Positions 11,222 through 23,214 are shown, counted from the stretch's first letter. The stretch is 64,000 nucleotides of DNA from Euglena gracilis (GCA_039621445.1 CP154954.1:8558634-8622633); one strand, 5' to 3'. Made by a program: numbers and translations. Notes: a model not told the origin generated them from the sequence alone.

Positions 11222-11646
11222 CAGGGGTTTTTTAGTCGTGAACCCCCGGGGGGGAGGGGTGGGGAGGGTGGGTCCGGCCGAGCCCCCCCGGGGGGGGGGG
11301 TCCCCCCGGAGGGGGGTGGGATGTACTTTTCGGCGCCGAAAACATTTTGAAAAAGTGCCATTTTTAGCACTTTTCGCTATTTTTCGGCCATTTTTTTGTG
11401 GGTCCCCTGGACCCCTCCCCCCCCCTTAGTTGCGCTAAGGCTTCTTGTCTGTTTATGGCCGGCGCTGACTTCGCTTCTGGCCCAGCTTGCTGTGTGGTGA
11501 GTGGCCAGGGACCCCTTACACCGGTGCTCTTTTGTTGCTCCGCCTGGCCGGGTGAGCAACTCTGGTGTAATTCCAGCGCTGTAGGGACCCGGGGCCCCCC
11601 AGGTGGGTGGGTGGGGGGACCCCCCCCCGGTCTTAAAAAACCCCTG
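11222..11646. mobile_element. Introner-like element, CAGGGG family, with 8-bp TSD
   Basis: The left end CAGGGGTTTTTTAGTC is inverted at the right end as GGTCTTAAAAAACCCCTG. Immediately outside both ends is the same octamer GTTGGGGG (11,214-11,221 and 11,647-11,654), a perfect target-site duplication. An internal GGCGCCGAAAACATTTTGAAAAA segment recurs in other family members. The 425-bp size, inverted ends and TSD fit a non-autonomous DNA transposon. CAGGG|GTTTTT in the TIR could act as a GT donor. Confidence 0.8.
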
Positions 11647-11989
11647 GTTGGGGGCTCCTACTGCATCTTCCCCACCTCGGGTGGGGATTGAACCCCCTCC
11701 CCAGCCAGGTTTCTTTTCACTCGGAAGCCCCCTGGGAGGAGGGGGGAGGGGGGGTGGGTGGGTCCAGTACGTTTCAGGCAGAGCGCCGCATTTTTTGGGA
11801 GGGGGTGCCCTAGACGGCCCGTTTTGTTTGGGGGGATGCCCGCCCCCCTGGGAGAACCCCCCCCCCCTGGCAGGGTCTGCGCCGGTGTTGGGTGGGTGGC
11901 CTCTCCCCCTCTGGGGGTCTCGAACAGAGCCGTCAACCCTGCCCACCCCCCCCCCCCACCCCGCCGCCCCGCCCCGCCGGTGCGGTCTC

Positions 11990-12100
11990 CCCCGGCAGCT
12001 CGGCCCACGCGTGGCGGGGCTGTGCCACGCTGCCCGCCGCGCACCGCCGCGCCTGCACGGAGTGGGCGATGGGCGCTGCTCAGGCCCCGGCCCACATCTG
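11990..12100 (+). CDS. Possible exon, low confidence
   Basis: A GC-rich island reads SSAHAWRGCATLPAAH and CTEWAMGAAQ in one frame. All three frames are open for most of it and no clear acceptor precedes it. Its composition resembles the other exons in the region. Confidence 0.25.
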
Positions 12101-12109
12101 TTGGCGGAT

Positions 12110-12450
<341 letters not shown>

Positions 12451-13070
12451 ATTTACCCCTGAGTTGTTGTGGGTGCTTACTCAACCCAGGGCAGTGCGTG
12501 AGCACCGCCCCTCAAAGACCGCCTTCAGGGCCTAAGGACCTAAGGGACGGCCAAGAGCTGAAAACTGAGGCTTGAATGGGATCAGAAATTACACCATCAA
12601 AAACTTATTCTTCTGGACGTTTTGGGTGGATGGCTTATGGTCGAAGTATGCCAGATGCCTTTTCCCCCCGAAGTCGACCCGTTTTTGCCAAAATATAGCA
12701 TTTTTTGGCCATTTTTCCCAGTGGGTTTTTCATTGAATGTGCTCGGCGGGAGGTTTTTTCCCCTTAAGGACCGCCCTGAGTCAAAACCCCAAGCTCGAAA
12801 GCCTATGGGAATTTTATGGGCTGTGGTGGTGTGTACACGAGTTCAGCCTCACACAGCAGCACCCTAGCCAGCTCTGCTGCATATATGTATAAAAGGTACA
12901 CATACGTTTATACATGTGCATATGCATATGTATATGTACATGTATGTCTACGTATCCCTGCCCAGCTCTCACACACACACACACACACACACGTGTCTGT
13001 ATATATGTACATATATATATGTATACATATATACATACATACATGCATATATATATGCATATATAGACAG

Positions 13071-13237
13071 GATATTGCCACGGCCTGGCGGCTCCTTCAC
13101 CGACCTCGGGGCCCTCCTGCGCCGGCCCGACACGTCCACCGGCCTGCGGCTCTCCGGGACGACGCTCAACACCACGTTCCAGGCGCTGTGCGGCCGCGAC
13201 GCCCGCCGCGGAAAGGACCTCCTGGCCTGGCCGCCGC
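13071..13237 (+). CDS. Candidate exon, unrecognised protein
   Basis: ATAGACAG precedes the exon and CCGCCGC|gtgggc follows it. One frame reads GGSFTDLGALLRRPDTS, LSGTTLNTTFQALCGRD and GKDLLAW, which looks like ordinary folded protein. The region is sharply GC-rich after a TATG repeat. No family was recognised. Confidence 0.5.
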
Positions 13238-13864
13238 GTGGGCCGGCCCCTTTGGGCGGGTCAGAATGGACCCAGCCGAGCACCTGCAAATGTGGTTTTC
13301 TGGTTTGTCTGTCAGAACCCCCGGGGGGGGGTCTGATGTTGATGGTGACAGAGAAAGTACATATGCACACGGATGCAACTGAATGAGGTCTGAGAATGTA
13401 CGTTGTTTTTCGAAAACATACCATTTGGTGTGTGTGACAAATAAACGCCATTCTACCTTTCTTTGACACAAGTGGGACACTTCAACTACCGCCCCCAAAC
13501 ACCCCCAAATACTGACCACCCCCCTGTCAGGGGTTGCAGGTGAGGGGGAGCGTACAACCACCCCCCTGGTCTGCGGTTGTGGGAACCCGGTCGCTGGGCA
13601 GGCAGGTGTGCGATTTAGTCCGGTGTTGCACACAACGGCGCCAAAATACATTTGGATCCCGGAGACAGAATCCGGCGCCCAGCGGTGGACTGCCTTTCAC
13701 GAGCGGATCGGGGCTCGTGGTCTGGACTTTGGGCCGTGGCAGGAGGCCGTCGACGGCTGGACTGGGGCCAGAGGGCGGCCGTGAACGTGCCTACCAGCGC
13801 GGTGGAGTATGGCGGCTCCATTGGTTCAAGAGAGGAGCTGGAAGAGTTCATTTTGAGATTTCTT

Positions 13865-14130
13865 ACAGTGCTGTGAGTTGTGTTGTATTTCCTGTTGTTT
13901 GTTCTGCATTGCAATATAATATTTGTGTTACGTTGTGTTCTGTTGCATTGTGCTGCGTTGCGTTTTGTTGTGTTGCATGGCACTGCATTCTGCCTTGTTC
14001 TTGTCTTTCGTTGTGCTTCATTGTGTGATGTTGTAACATTTAATGCTGTGTTGTGTTCAGTTTTTTTTTGTATTTTTTTTGTATTGTTTTGTATTGCTAT
14101 GTCGTTGTGCTGTATTGGTGTGATTTGATA
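13865..14130. repeat. Degenerate TTGTG/TGCTG tract
   Basis: Irregular pentamer-like repeats such as GTTGTGTTGT and GTTGCATTGT. Probably a decayed microsatellite related to the GTGCT tract at 32,500. Confidence 0.6.
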
Positions 14131-14669
14131 CAGTCTGACGCCGTTCTGTATGCCGTGCAATGCAATGCTGGGTGATTTTCCTGGAAATGGTTTTGAAAAA
14201 GGAGGTTGGGCTGAATTCGTGTTTTTGTTTAAAGGCAACCCATTGGACCCCCTTTTTGCGTGCATGGTGTCCTCTGTGACCGACCCGCACTGGTACATGG
14301 CAGATGGATATGGAACGCACAGGAATGTGTGGCCAATCTTGTGGCAGCAAATGATGCCCATGCCATGGGCATTTTTTTTTTTTGCGACTGGTAACAATTT
14401 CGAAATTCTTTTGGAATTATCCACTAGTGTGGGACTAAACTCAAGCACACACTGCAAAACTTTAATGAAGGAGCAGTGCAACTTTGGGCCATGAGAGCTG
14501 CAAGCGCTCCAGATATGCCAGAAACGCCCATTCCTTACGATTACTTTTGCTGACCCCCCCCCCCACCCACATAACAGCCTGAACTGCCCTCCCTGGTTGC
14601 TAATGGCTAAGGGACCTCGGACCTCCTATCATAAATTATCCTTTTTATTATGTACTTTTGTGGTACGAG

Positions 14670-15000
14670 GGTGGAGGACAGTTTCCCAGGGAGGACAGTT
14701 TCCCAGGGAGGACAGAATCTGGGGGGTATCCCCCCCCCCTGGGAAGCTCTCACCCGACAGGTCGGCCGGCATTGGGGACCCTGATAACTTCCTATCATGA
14801 CAGGTTGGTCGGTACCAAGGACCCTGACGGTTTCCCGGGTGGGACCCTGACAGTTTCCTGGGGAGGACATCTCAAGTGAAAGTCAATGAAAAATGACCCT
14901 GGCAGGTTTGGCCGGTATCGGAGACCCTGACAGTTTCCCTGGCGGTACCCTGGCAGGTTCTCAGGCATGACAGTTCCCCAGGGGCGTGGGAATATAATTT
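14670..15000. repeat. Repeat cluster with CAGTTTCCC(A/T)GG units
   Basis: Repeated phrases such as GGACAGTTTCCCAGG, GACCCTGACAGTTTCC and GACAGGT(T/C)GG(T/C)CGG occur here. The inverse form (GGAAACTGTCAGGGTCC) occurs at 23,509, 34,945, 38,198 and 52,829. This is a dispersed repeat family made of short amplified units. Confidence 0.55.
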
Positions 15001-15099
15001 TAATATTTTGCATAGTCAACACCGAGGAATTGATCCATTGTTAAGGCTAACCTGTGCTCATGGGAACCTGTTATCCACCCTTGTTCCCGCTGACCATAT

Positions 15100-15502
15100 T
15101 AACCCCCCCCCCCAAATATAAGCCCCTCCCCCCAAATATAACCCCCCAAATGTGAAGTGTGAATCTCCCCAGGGGATTTGGTTTTGCCGCCCAAATATAA
15201 GACCCCCCCTGACATGGAGCCAGGCGCTGGTGTCATTGAGGAAAAAGCAGAAAATTTTTGGGTGATACAACATTTTCTTATTCATCAGAGAGAGGAGGTG
15301 CACAACAAAAATTTGGCATAAAATTGGTATTTGGCCACAATTGAAGGCAGCGAAAGGTCATAGAGGCCACCCGAAGAAGTTTCATTCCCCCCCCCCCCAA
15401 ATATTAAGCCCCCCCCCTCCAAATATAAAGCCCCCCCTGAGGGTCTTGAAATCCCGTCCAAATGTAAAGCCTGGGGGGCTTTATATTTGGGGGGGGGTTT
15501 AA
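15100..15502. mobile_element. Inverted-end element with CCCCCCAAATATAA termini
   Basis: The left end TTAACCCCCCCCCCAAATAT is inverted at the right end, which reads TATTTGGGGGGGGGTTTAA. Several internal CCCAAATATAAG(C/A)CCCC units lie between. This fits a non-autonomous fold-back or MITE-like element. A related one lies at about 40,918-41,096. Confidence 0.55.
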
Positions 15503-15859
15503 TTAATTGAAGTTGAGAATTGCCACAATTTTTACTGGAAAAGCACATTTCCCGAGTTGAAAAAAATTGCACATATTTTTATCCGGTCTCTGATTGTAAG
15601 TATGTGAAAAATGGCATTTTCGGATTTTTGTGTCAGCCAGGGGGCCTTATAGGGACCTGTCACCCAAATCTGTACTCGCTGACTTGGCAGATGACAGTTT
15701 CCTGGGTGGGGTGGGTACAAGGTATTAATTCTAAACGTTAAAACCACGTTTGTACCTATACCTGCGCGTGTGTGTTTACATAATATTGGAGTACACAAAT
15801 TTGATTTTGTCATTTTTGGTTTGCCTTTGAGGTCCAGACCCCTTCAGGTGGGATGCCTC

Positions 15860-15950
15860 TTGGGGATTTATGTTTATTGTATTTATATTTATATATAACA
15901 TATATAATGTATATATGTATATTTATATTTATTATATATAACGCGAAGCA
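15860..15950. repeat. AT-rich simple repeat
   Basis: TTTATATTTATATATAAC-type sequence directly upstream of the 16,016 exon. Confidence 0.7.
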
Positions 15951-16015
15951 TGTCAGTGACGTGACCCGCACAATATCGCACACACAGAGACACACACGCA
16001 CGCAGACCTGTCCAG

Positions 16016-16197
16016 GAAGCTCGGGGCAGCGGGTGGAGGTGCGGCCCGAGGAGCGGCAGCTGTTCTTCTTCTGTGAGCTGCCACAGGGCGAGCAGCACGC
16101 AGTGGTGCACCTCAGCTGCGTCATGATGGACGCGTCCACCAAGACGATGCTCCGCATTGAGGCCGGGCAGCGTGTAGAGAGGAGAGCAACGTCTCAG
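16016..16197 (+). CDS. Candidate exon carrying ERQLFxFC repeat, copy 2
   Basis: The acceptor is ACCTGTCCAG and the donor CTCAG|gtgtcg, though an earlier donor is possible near 16,171. The peptide has EERQLFFFCELPQG, AVVHLSC, then MMDASTKTMLRIEAG. The first part matches the 5,083 exon residue for residue at ERQLF.FC..P.G and at the H.SC end, so a conserved domain is duplicated. No named family was recognised. Confidence 0.6.
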
Positions 16198-16439
16198 GTG
16201 TCGCCAAGTGTGGCCATATGCATATGCAAACATATTTATATATGTGTACATATGCAGCATAAAATGTGGCAATATATTAATGCATACCTCTGTAGATATG
16301 TGAAAATATGCCACATATGTGTGAATGTACGTTCCTCCTCCGTATGCCAACAAACACCCTGGTCCAATGAACACCATCTGACTGGAACACAACTTTCTCC
16401 ACCGGACTTTTTGTTGGACCCGGCCGGGGGAGGTATGCA

Positions 16440-16545
16440 TTCTATTATTTATGACGCACACACACTCGCACGCACACGCTCTCGCGCACGCACACACGTA
16501 CATGCACACACATGACACACACATATGCACTCACACATATTTTTG
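16440..16545. repeat. (CA)n-rich microsatellite
   Basis: CACACACTCGCACGCACACG-type repeats. Confidence 0.85.
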
Positions 16546-16650
16546 GCTGTCTGTTTTATGACAATACACACATACGATACGAGTTGGGAAGCATTTTGCA
16601 CTGGGTTATTTCACACTTGTGCGTGTGGCTCTCAACGGCCGCCCGCGGAG

Positions 16651-16703
16651 GACGCTCATTGACGCCCGCATTGACTACCTGTCGGCGGTCACGGACGACA
16701 TCC
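16651..16703 (+). CDS. Candidate short exon
   Basis: CGCGGAG precedes the exon and ACATCC|gtgtcc follows it. The peptide includes TLIDARIDYLSAVTDDI. The frame stays open upstream (LNGRPRR), so the 5' edge is uncertain. The family is unknown. Confidence 0.4.
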
Positions 16704-17147
16704 GTGTCCTGATCTCCTCCTCTGTCCGGTTCCTTGGCTTTGTTTGGCCCTGGCCAGGGGTTCAACACACAGTCTGTTAAAAGGTTCGCAACTGGATAGG
16801 TCTCCCGGGCCCTGAAGAAACGATCTGATGTCCGTGCCTCTCACTGCAGCAATAGCATGGTTTTGAAATCTTTGGAGTAGGAAAGCTGCACACAGCACGC
16901 GCCGAATTCAATTTTTATCTCCAGCGTGCAACATAGGATGCAACATGGCAGGCAAATGTATGGTGTGTTGATGTGTGCAGGCACCTCAGTGAGAAAGCTG
17001 CTGCCTGTTGGAATAAGAGGAAACCCCATCATCAAAGCAATACGTTAAGTATATTTTGAATATTTACAAATATAAATGTTTTTAAACATATTATCATTTT
17101 TTCTTGTCACGAGGTCTCAAACCAAGTCCCCCTCCGCCACCTTGAAG

Positions 17148-17322
17148 CCCTGCCCCCCGGCGACGGGCGCGGGTGCGGGCGCGCGTGGTGCCGTACGTGG
17201 AGAAGTGCAACGGCATCCTGATGGCTTTGCTGCAGCAGCGCCTGCTGGACTGGGAGGCAGTGGAGCGGTCCCAGCTGGCCGCCCAGGGGGTGGGGATCAC
17301 CCGAGTGCCCGCTGGGGCCAAG
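17148..17322 (+). CDS. Candidate exon, helical segment
   Basis: The acceptor is CTTGAAG and the donor GCCAAG|gtggtc. The peptide includes VVPYVEKCNGILMALLQQRL, LDWEAVERSQLAAQG and ITRVPAGAK. It looks like amphipathic helices from a folded protein. No family was recognised. The sequence upstream of VVPYV is Arg-rich and may lie partly outside the exon. Confidence 0.55.
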
Positions 17323-17878
17323 GTGGTCTCGTCTGGGAATTGAGCCGCTGCTCAGACGTTTTTGGCCTGAAACCCATGCATTTTTTGGGTCATTTCTGGG
17401 TCAAAAAGTCGAATTTAATTTTTTTTACCCAAAACAGAAAAACGGTTTTCGCGCCGAAAATGAGCGTTTCTCAACCTTCCCGCCTCCCATTTTTTGGCCC
17501 GAAACCCATGCATTTTTGGGTCATTTTTTGGAAAGCTGGCAACAAACAGCAGCAGTGTCAAGAAAAAGCAGCAAACACACACACACGCGCACATGGTGAA
17601 TGATTGTCCATCCTGTTTTGGGGTATGATTTGCTTGGCTTGTTTCCTTGATTTGCCGGGCTTCCCATGAGGTGAGCACTCTTCACAGCGGCGTCATCCTC
17701 CCCCCCCCCCCAGCTTCAGGAAGACAACCAAACAGATGACACAAAAATGGAATCAGCCACTTCTGTTCGATTTTGGCACCCCCCCCCCTATTTCAAAGCA
17801 AACAATTCATTGTTGGAAGTATTTGCTGGTCCACCACCCTCCCCCCCTCCTCCACACCCCTGCCGTGGACACCGGCAG

Positions 17879-17999
17879 TGCGGCCGCCCCCAGCCCGCCC
17901 TCGGCTGCCCGACGGGGCAGCGCCACCGTTTCGGCCTCAATTGGGGTCGACCCTGTGGCGGCGGCCGGGGACCCGTCCAGGGCTCCTGCTGGTGTTGCT
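17879..17999 (+). CDS. Candidate exon, Ala/Ser/Pro-rich
   Basis: The acceptor is ACCGGCAG and the donor GTTGCT|gtaggg. The frame reads SAAAPSPPSAARRGSATVSA and DPVAAAGDPSRAPAG, probably a disordered linker. Other frames are also open. Confidence 0.35.
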
Positions 18000-18899
18000 G
18001 TAGGGGGGGGGGGGGGCGAACTGTTGGCGATGAAAGGGGAGGGGTATGAAACGGGGTTGGCGGCAAGCATGGGTGCGCTTATTGCGGACTGCCGCCTCTG
18101 GCGGCAGGAGGTGCGCTTCTTCAATATGGGGGGTGCGCTGTGGCGGAAAGCTGCCTTCGACGGCAGTGGGGGGGTACGCTTTTATTTGGACCCTGCGCTT
18201 GTAGTTGCCCCTGCACTTCTATTTGGGGATGTTTATGTAAAAGGCAAACACACCACATTTTGAGGATTTTCCATGAAGAAAAAATGTGCAAATGTGTATT
18301 ATAAGAACGCATTGCACCAGATGTGCATCCTCATCAAAACACCTCTCCCTTCCCCTCCCTGCCGACCCACACTTTCAAAGAGCTTCAGATTTTTTTTTAC
18401 AGTTTTCCATTCGATCAAATGTCGAAGTTACTATTTTTTTGAACCTTTTTTTTAAATTGGGGTTGCGCTTGAACCATGTGAATGTGAGGCGTGGGTTTTT
18501 TGGCGGGGCATTGTTTTCAAAGTGAAAAAAAGACAGGACATCTGAAGGATTGAGTCACAAAGATGGGGTCCAAATGGAAGCGCACCCCCTCCGCCAGAGG
18601 TGGTGGTTTGTCACAAGCGCACCCCTGCTTCCATTTCTGTCGTGGGTTTTTGTTACAGACATTTTCCCTTGTCAAGCAGAAATCCTGAGATTTTGGACAG
18701 CCATTTGTCAAAAAAAAAACAGTCACGTCGTCTGTAATTGATTGCATTATCCCTTCAACAAGGTTGAACAAGGTCATGTGCAAAGGGTGGAATGCTCGAT
18801 GGTTGCCACGCAACAAGCCCCCATTCCGGTCACATCGCCACTGGCCATTTTAACGCACTCTGACGAAACAAGCACAATCCTGCTCCATTTCACACAGGA

Positions 18900-19045
18900 A
18901 GCAATCATTTTTAAATTTGTTAATAACACAATATTTCTAAATTTGTTAATTTAAGATTTTTTTTTTTAAATTTGTGAATTACTTTTAGATTTGTTGATTA
19001 AATAATTATTTTGAAATTTGTTTATTAAACAATTATTTTTACTGA
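18900..19045. repeat. AT-rich degenerate repeat (AAATTTGTTAATT)
   Basis: Five or more copies of a TAAATTTGTTAATTA-like unit. Confidence 0.6.
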
Positions 19046-19133
19046 ATCTCAGAAACGTGCCACCACACGGAACACATGTGGAAGCCCAAATGTAAATGTG
19101 GAAGCCCAAATGGTGGGCGTGCTGCCCGCCCAG

Positions 19134-19193
19134 CAGAGCCGCTGGCCCCGCCCCGCACGCCAGTGCTGCCGCCGCCCCGCCCGCCGAAGTCCG
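19134..19193 (+). CDS. Candidate exon, Pro-rich
   Basis: GCCCAG precedes the exon and a GT donor follows GTCCG. The frame reads EPLAPPRTPVLPPPRPPKS. The short proline-rich segment offers no family information. Confidence 0.3.
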
Positions 19194-19540
19194 GTGGGCT
19201 GGGGGTTGGCGAGGAGCTCATCGGCCGTCTGGGGGCTTCGGCCCCTGGGGGTCACTGCGCAGCGAGCGCGTGCGTATCCGTGCGAGTGTTTGTGTGCAAT
19301 TTTTTGCCCCGGAAGAAAAACGCAGCCTCCACGATAACAGTCGCCGGATTCAACTCTTTTTTTTTTTGCAGGTGAAAGTATTTGCAAACGTGACATTCAT
19401 CTGTAAAAGGTGTTGACGTTGCCACAAATTTATTTTGTTTGTTGCAACCCCAACTGTCAGCAGCAGGGACAGCAGTTTAACAAAACACAGCAGTCACAAC
19501 AGCAGCAGCAACCACATGACAAACCATTTTACCCCCACAG

Positions 19541-19681
19541 ATGTGCCAACAGAGTCTGTCCTGCGCATCGAAGCCCCCTGATGGCGGGGAGGCCGTGCCG
19601 GAGGGGGAGCTGTGGCGGCGGCTGGCCCTGTCGCTGGACGCCGCCTCTACGCTGCCTGCCCTCCGCCGGGTGGAGCAGTGC
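19541..19681 (+). CDS. Candidate exon, unrecognised protein
   Basis: The acceptor is ACCCCCACAG and the donor GAGCAGTGC|gtgttg. The frame reads PDGGEAVPEGELWRRL, LSLDAAST and LPALRRVEQ. It looks helical. An alternative frame at the start reads TESVLRIEA, echoing MLRIEA in the 16,016 exon, so the first codons may belong to another reading. Confidence 0.5.
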
Positions 19682-20394
19682 GTGTTGGGCCAGGCAGCGC
19701 CGCTGACCTGCCCCCCCCCCCCCCCGCCCCCCCCGGGATTGGACCCCACCGGCTACCTTGCCATGTTTTAAGAGTCCACTCCGGCGCTGACATGTCGTGG
19801 CAACTCCTCGGGGGGTATTTTTCCAGCCAGCAGCTCCCAGCCGGCCTGCCCCCCCCCCGGGTCCGCGAAAAAGAATTGGGGCCAGCCACGCAAAGCGGGC
19901 TGGACCAATTTTTTCAGTGCAAAGCGCCGAAAATTTTTGAAAAAGGGGGCAATTTGCATTTGGGAGGGAAAGGCAAACGAGGTGGGAACTGCACGGACCC
20001 ACCCGGGGACCCAAACCAACCATGGGGGACCCCAAGTGGCCGGATTATACCCCACATGCCGGCCCCTCCGGACCGATTTTGGCCCCATACAGGGCCCCCA
20101 GAAAGGGGTTCCAACAGCCGTTTTCCAGCCACCCCCCAACAAATGCCCCCAAAAAGCCCAACTCCCAGAAGCATTTTTTCATTCTCCACTTTTTTTGTGC
20201 GGCCATATGTGTGCAAGGGGTTTTTCCCTCCCATGCCATTGGAAATTGGATAACGGTTCTTACTTGGCCATGTGGCAAGCGGCTCAGAATTAGAGAAGAC
20301 CAACCTGCAATTTTTTTCTGCAACCGGTTTCCTCTGGAAGCTCGGAGGGCTGGAGCAGTGTGGCCCGCCAGGTGTTGTTTGTCCCCTGGAGAAG

Positions 20395-20686
20395 CGAGCA
20401 TCTCGGCAGCCCTGCCTGCCAGCAATCGGGTGCAACACTACATCCCCATTGACCGCCTCATGCTCCTTGGGCTGCTCCACTGCCTGGAACAGCCACCTGC
20501 ACAGGCTCCCGTCCGATGTCAAATGGCCATACTGCTTCATTTCGCACCTGCTTTTTCTTGGCTTTTTTTGGGGGGCTCTGTTTCCCCGACCTCCGGGGAC
20601 CTGCCCGCCGACCCTCCTGAAGTGGCCCTGCTCTCCCTCAAGATTCTCCGCCACGTCTGCACGCTCCAAGCAGGCACCGTTGGCAG
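20395..20686 (+). CDS. Candidate long exon, HEAT-like helices
   Basis: This is the longest open exon of the region, with CTGGAGAAG before it and GGCAG|gtgcgt after it. It includes HYIPIDRLMLLGLLHCLEQ, VRCQMAILLHF, then PPEVALLSLKILRHVCTL. The paired amphipathic helices suggest an alpha-solenoid or armadillo-type region (inference). A TTTTTTTGGGGGGC stretch in the middle could hide a short intron. Confidence 0.55.
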
Positions 20687-21540
20687 GTGCGTGGAAAGGT
20701 GTAGTGCTGGGGAGTGTCGAATGGTCTAAGACATCAGGTTGGGGGGCAGACCTGGGAATTCGAGGCATGATGTTTTGGATTTGACATAATGCCCCAAATT
20801 TTCATGGGGTCATGAAAACATTTCAAAAACGGCGCAGAAAAAGGGGTATCCACTTTTTCATATACCTGGACGAGATTTTGCCCGTGACCCACCAAAATCA
20901 CACTAAAAATGCTCTGAATATTGTTGTCAGAGACCTCCTCAAAACGGGGTTCAAAATAAACGAGGGCGAAGCACAAAGACCTTGTGAGCCTGACTCCCCC
21001 CACATGTAAAGGAAATTTGTGTTTAAAAGCTGGCGGCAGGTATACAACCACTCAGTCACTGGCCGACCCGGGGACTAGGGGGCTGACTGACTGATTATTT
21101 CCAAGGGACTGGCTGTTTTTTTTGGTCCATACCTCCTCTGGGGCGGGGGGGGGGGGGGCTCAGCAGAAAATTAGCGAAGTGACCCGGTGTTGAGCACACC
21201 AGAGAAGAATTTCGACCATTTTGCTTCACCCTTAGGGATTTTGGATCTCAAAGCGGCCGACCCCCAGGTGAGCGTTGGTTTTGAATGGGGGGGGTCTCTC
21301 AGCGGATCCGGCCCCTTGGCCCGGAGGTGGGGTCCAGGACACCTCAAGTACTGGCGAAATTAAGATTTGTTCACAAACTTTGGCCAATTTTTCATAAAAA
21401 GGTGCACAGACAGTTTTTTTTTGGGCCTTTTATCAGCCTGGCAATTATTCTGGTGCTTAGCCCACCTTTTTCCCCCTGGACAAGGGGGCGACTGACCCCC
21501 CCCCCCCGGACCCTGGGGTCCCAGCAGCCCCTGGACGCAG

Positions 21541-21664
21541 CAGAACGTGCTGCTGCTCGTCGCGTGCGGCAACGCCCTCCCCATCGTGGAGACGGCAGTG
21601 CAGCGACTGCAGCATCTCAGCGCTCGAACCGGCCTGGGGCCGGGGTTGGGCCACGCGGCGCTGG
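21541..21664 (+). CDS. Candidate exon, helical segment
   Basis: The acceptor is TGGACGCAG. The frame reads QNVLLLVACGNALPIVETAV then QRLQHLSARTGLG, and a GT follows CGCTGG. The first part resembles the helices of the preceding exon. Immediately downstream is an (ACACC)n microsatellite. Confidence 0.5.
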
Positions 21665-21691
21665 GTCGGAACGTGGCACATTGGTCAGCCA

Positions 21692-21754
21692 CCACACCAC
21701 ACCACACCACACCACACCACACCACACCACACCACACCACACCACACCACACCG
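21692..21754. repeat. (ACACC)n pentamer microsatellite
   Basis: About 12 perfect CACAC/CACCA pentamers. It is the inverse of the (GGTGT)n array at 22,095. Confidence 0.95.
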
Positions 21755-22094
21755 CACCTTATGGAGAAGCCAAATTTAGAGGTACAAAAAAGGTCGCCAA
21801 CGCGTGCCAGACGCCTCTTTGGGGAGGGGGGCGGGCTGCACAGGGGTGAAAACATAGGGTTTAAAATTTGGGGTACCGCAAAAAGAAGGAAAACCTGCAG
21901 GAGGAGGAAAGATATAAAAAGAGGCGCAGTAAGATGGTGGGCATTAGCAGGAAGTGCGCCGTGGCTGGGTCAAAATCAGGGCTGGCTGCAGCGCTCCCAC
22001 CGCCGGACCCTGTTGGGAGTCTGCAAAAACAGCAAGATGCCTGACACAATAAGGCCAAGTGCAGCACAGAATAGCACAGAGCAGCACAGAATAA

Positions 22095-22646
22095 TATGGT
22101 GTGGTGTGGTGTGGTGTGGTGTGGTGTGGTGTGGTGTGGTGTGGTGTGGTGTGGTGTGGTGTGGTGTGGTGTGGTGTGGTGTGGTGTGGTGTGGTGTGGT
22201 GTGGTGTGGTGTGGTGTGGTGTGGTGTGGTGTGTGGTGTGGTGTGGTGTGGTGTGGTGTGGGGTGGTGTGGTGTGTGGTGTGTGGTGTGTGGTGGTGTGT
22301 GGTGTGGTGGTGTGTGGTGTGTGGTGTGTGGTGTGTGGTGTGTGGTGTGTGGTGTGTGGTGTGTGGTGTGTGGTGTGTGGTGTGTGGTGTGGGGTGTGTG
22401 GTGTGTGGTGTGTGGTGTGTGGTGTGTGGTGTGTGGTGTGTGGTGTGTGGTGTGTGGGGTGTGGTGTGTGGTGTGTGGTGTGTGGTGTGTGGTGTGTGGT
22501 GTGTGGTGGGTGGTGTGTGGTGTGTGGTGTGGTGTGGTGTGGTGTGGTGTGGTGTGGTGTGGTGTGGTGTGGTGTGGTGTGGTGTGGTGTGGTGTGGTGT
22601 GGTGTGGTGTGGTGTGGTGTGGTGTGGTGTGGTGTGGTGTGTTGTC
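22095..22646. repeat. 550-bp (GGTGT)n / (GTGTGGT)n array
   Basis: Perfect GTGGT pentamers flank a central block of GTGTGGT heptamers (about 22,270-22,525). The long Cys-Gly-Val or His-Thr-Pro frames through it, up to 430 aa, are artefacts of the repeat. Confidence 0.97.
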
Positions 22647-22779
22647 CATAAAGCCCCTCTCCCAACTCTCTGAAGGGGTGCCCTCCCGAGAATTCTTTCC
22701 GGTGCCACCCCAATCTCCTCCCTGTGGCCCCCTCCTGGGGTTGTGGGGGGTGGGAGTCTCCTCTTTGATTTCGACCCAG

Positions 22780-22839
22780 CTCCGCGGATGGCTCCCCGAC
22801 CGACAGCTGGTGCAGGAGTTGCAGCTCTGTGGCATGCAG
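22780..22839 (+). CDS. Candidate exon, 20 aa
   Basis: The acceptor TTTCGACCCAG and donor GGCATGCAG|gtgtgt are strong, and both ends are in phase 0. The peptide reads LRGWLPDRQLVQELQ... and looks helical. The family is unknown, but the clean splice sites favour a true exon. Confidence 0.55.
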
Positions 22840-23214
22840 GTGTGTGCCCTCCACCGCCCCCGGACCGAGTGGAAGCCGGGAAACCTGAGTAGCATTTTCC
22901 GAGTCGCTGCTTTTTTTTTGTTCTGAGATGCCGTTGCAAGTTCCTTTGCAGGAGAATTTCAAGACTCCAATGTGTGAGCAGGAACACTTCAAAAGCCCTC
23001 ATGTTATTCTCACCAACCGCATCGAGGGTGCGGCCTGGCCAGCACACCCCCCACCCTGTGCTATGATCCCAGACCACACCTCTGCGTAATTTCATCAGGT
23101 TTTTTTTGTCTCGGACCCCCTCCTCCCAGGGCGGGGTTGGCGAGAATGGGCCAACGGTTTTATTTGAAAAAAATGCAGCCCAAATACATTGATTTTGAGC
23201 CATTTTGACCCAAG

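Noticed and set aside
21861-22895. Minus-strand open frames of 338-430 aa (His/Thr/Pro repeats) and + strand Cys/Gly/Val frames
   Set aside because: They are translations of the pentamer/heptamer microsatellite, open in every frame because the repeat contains no stop codon.
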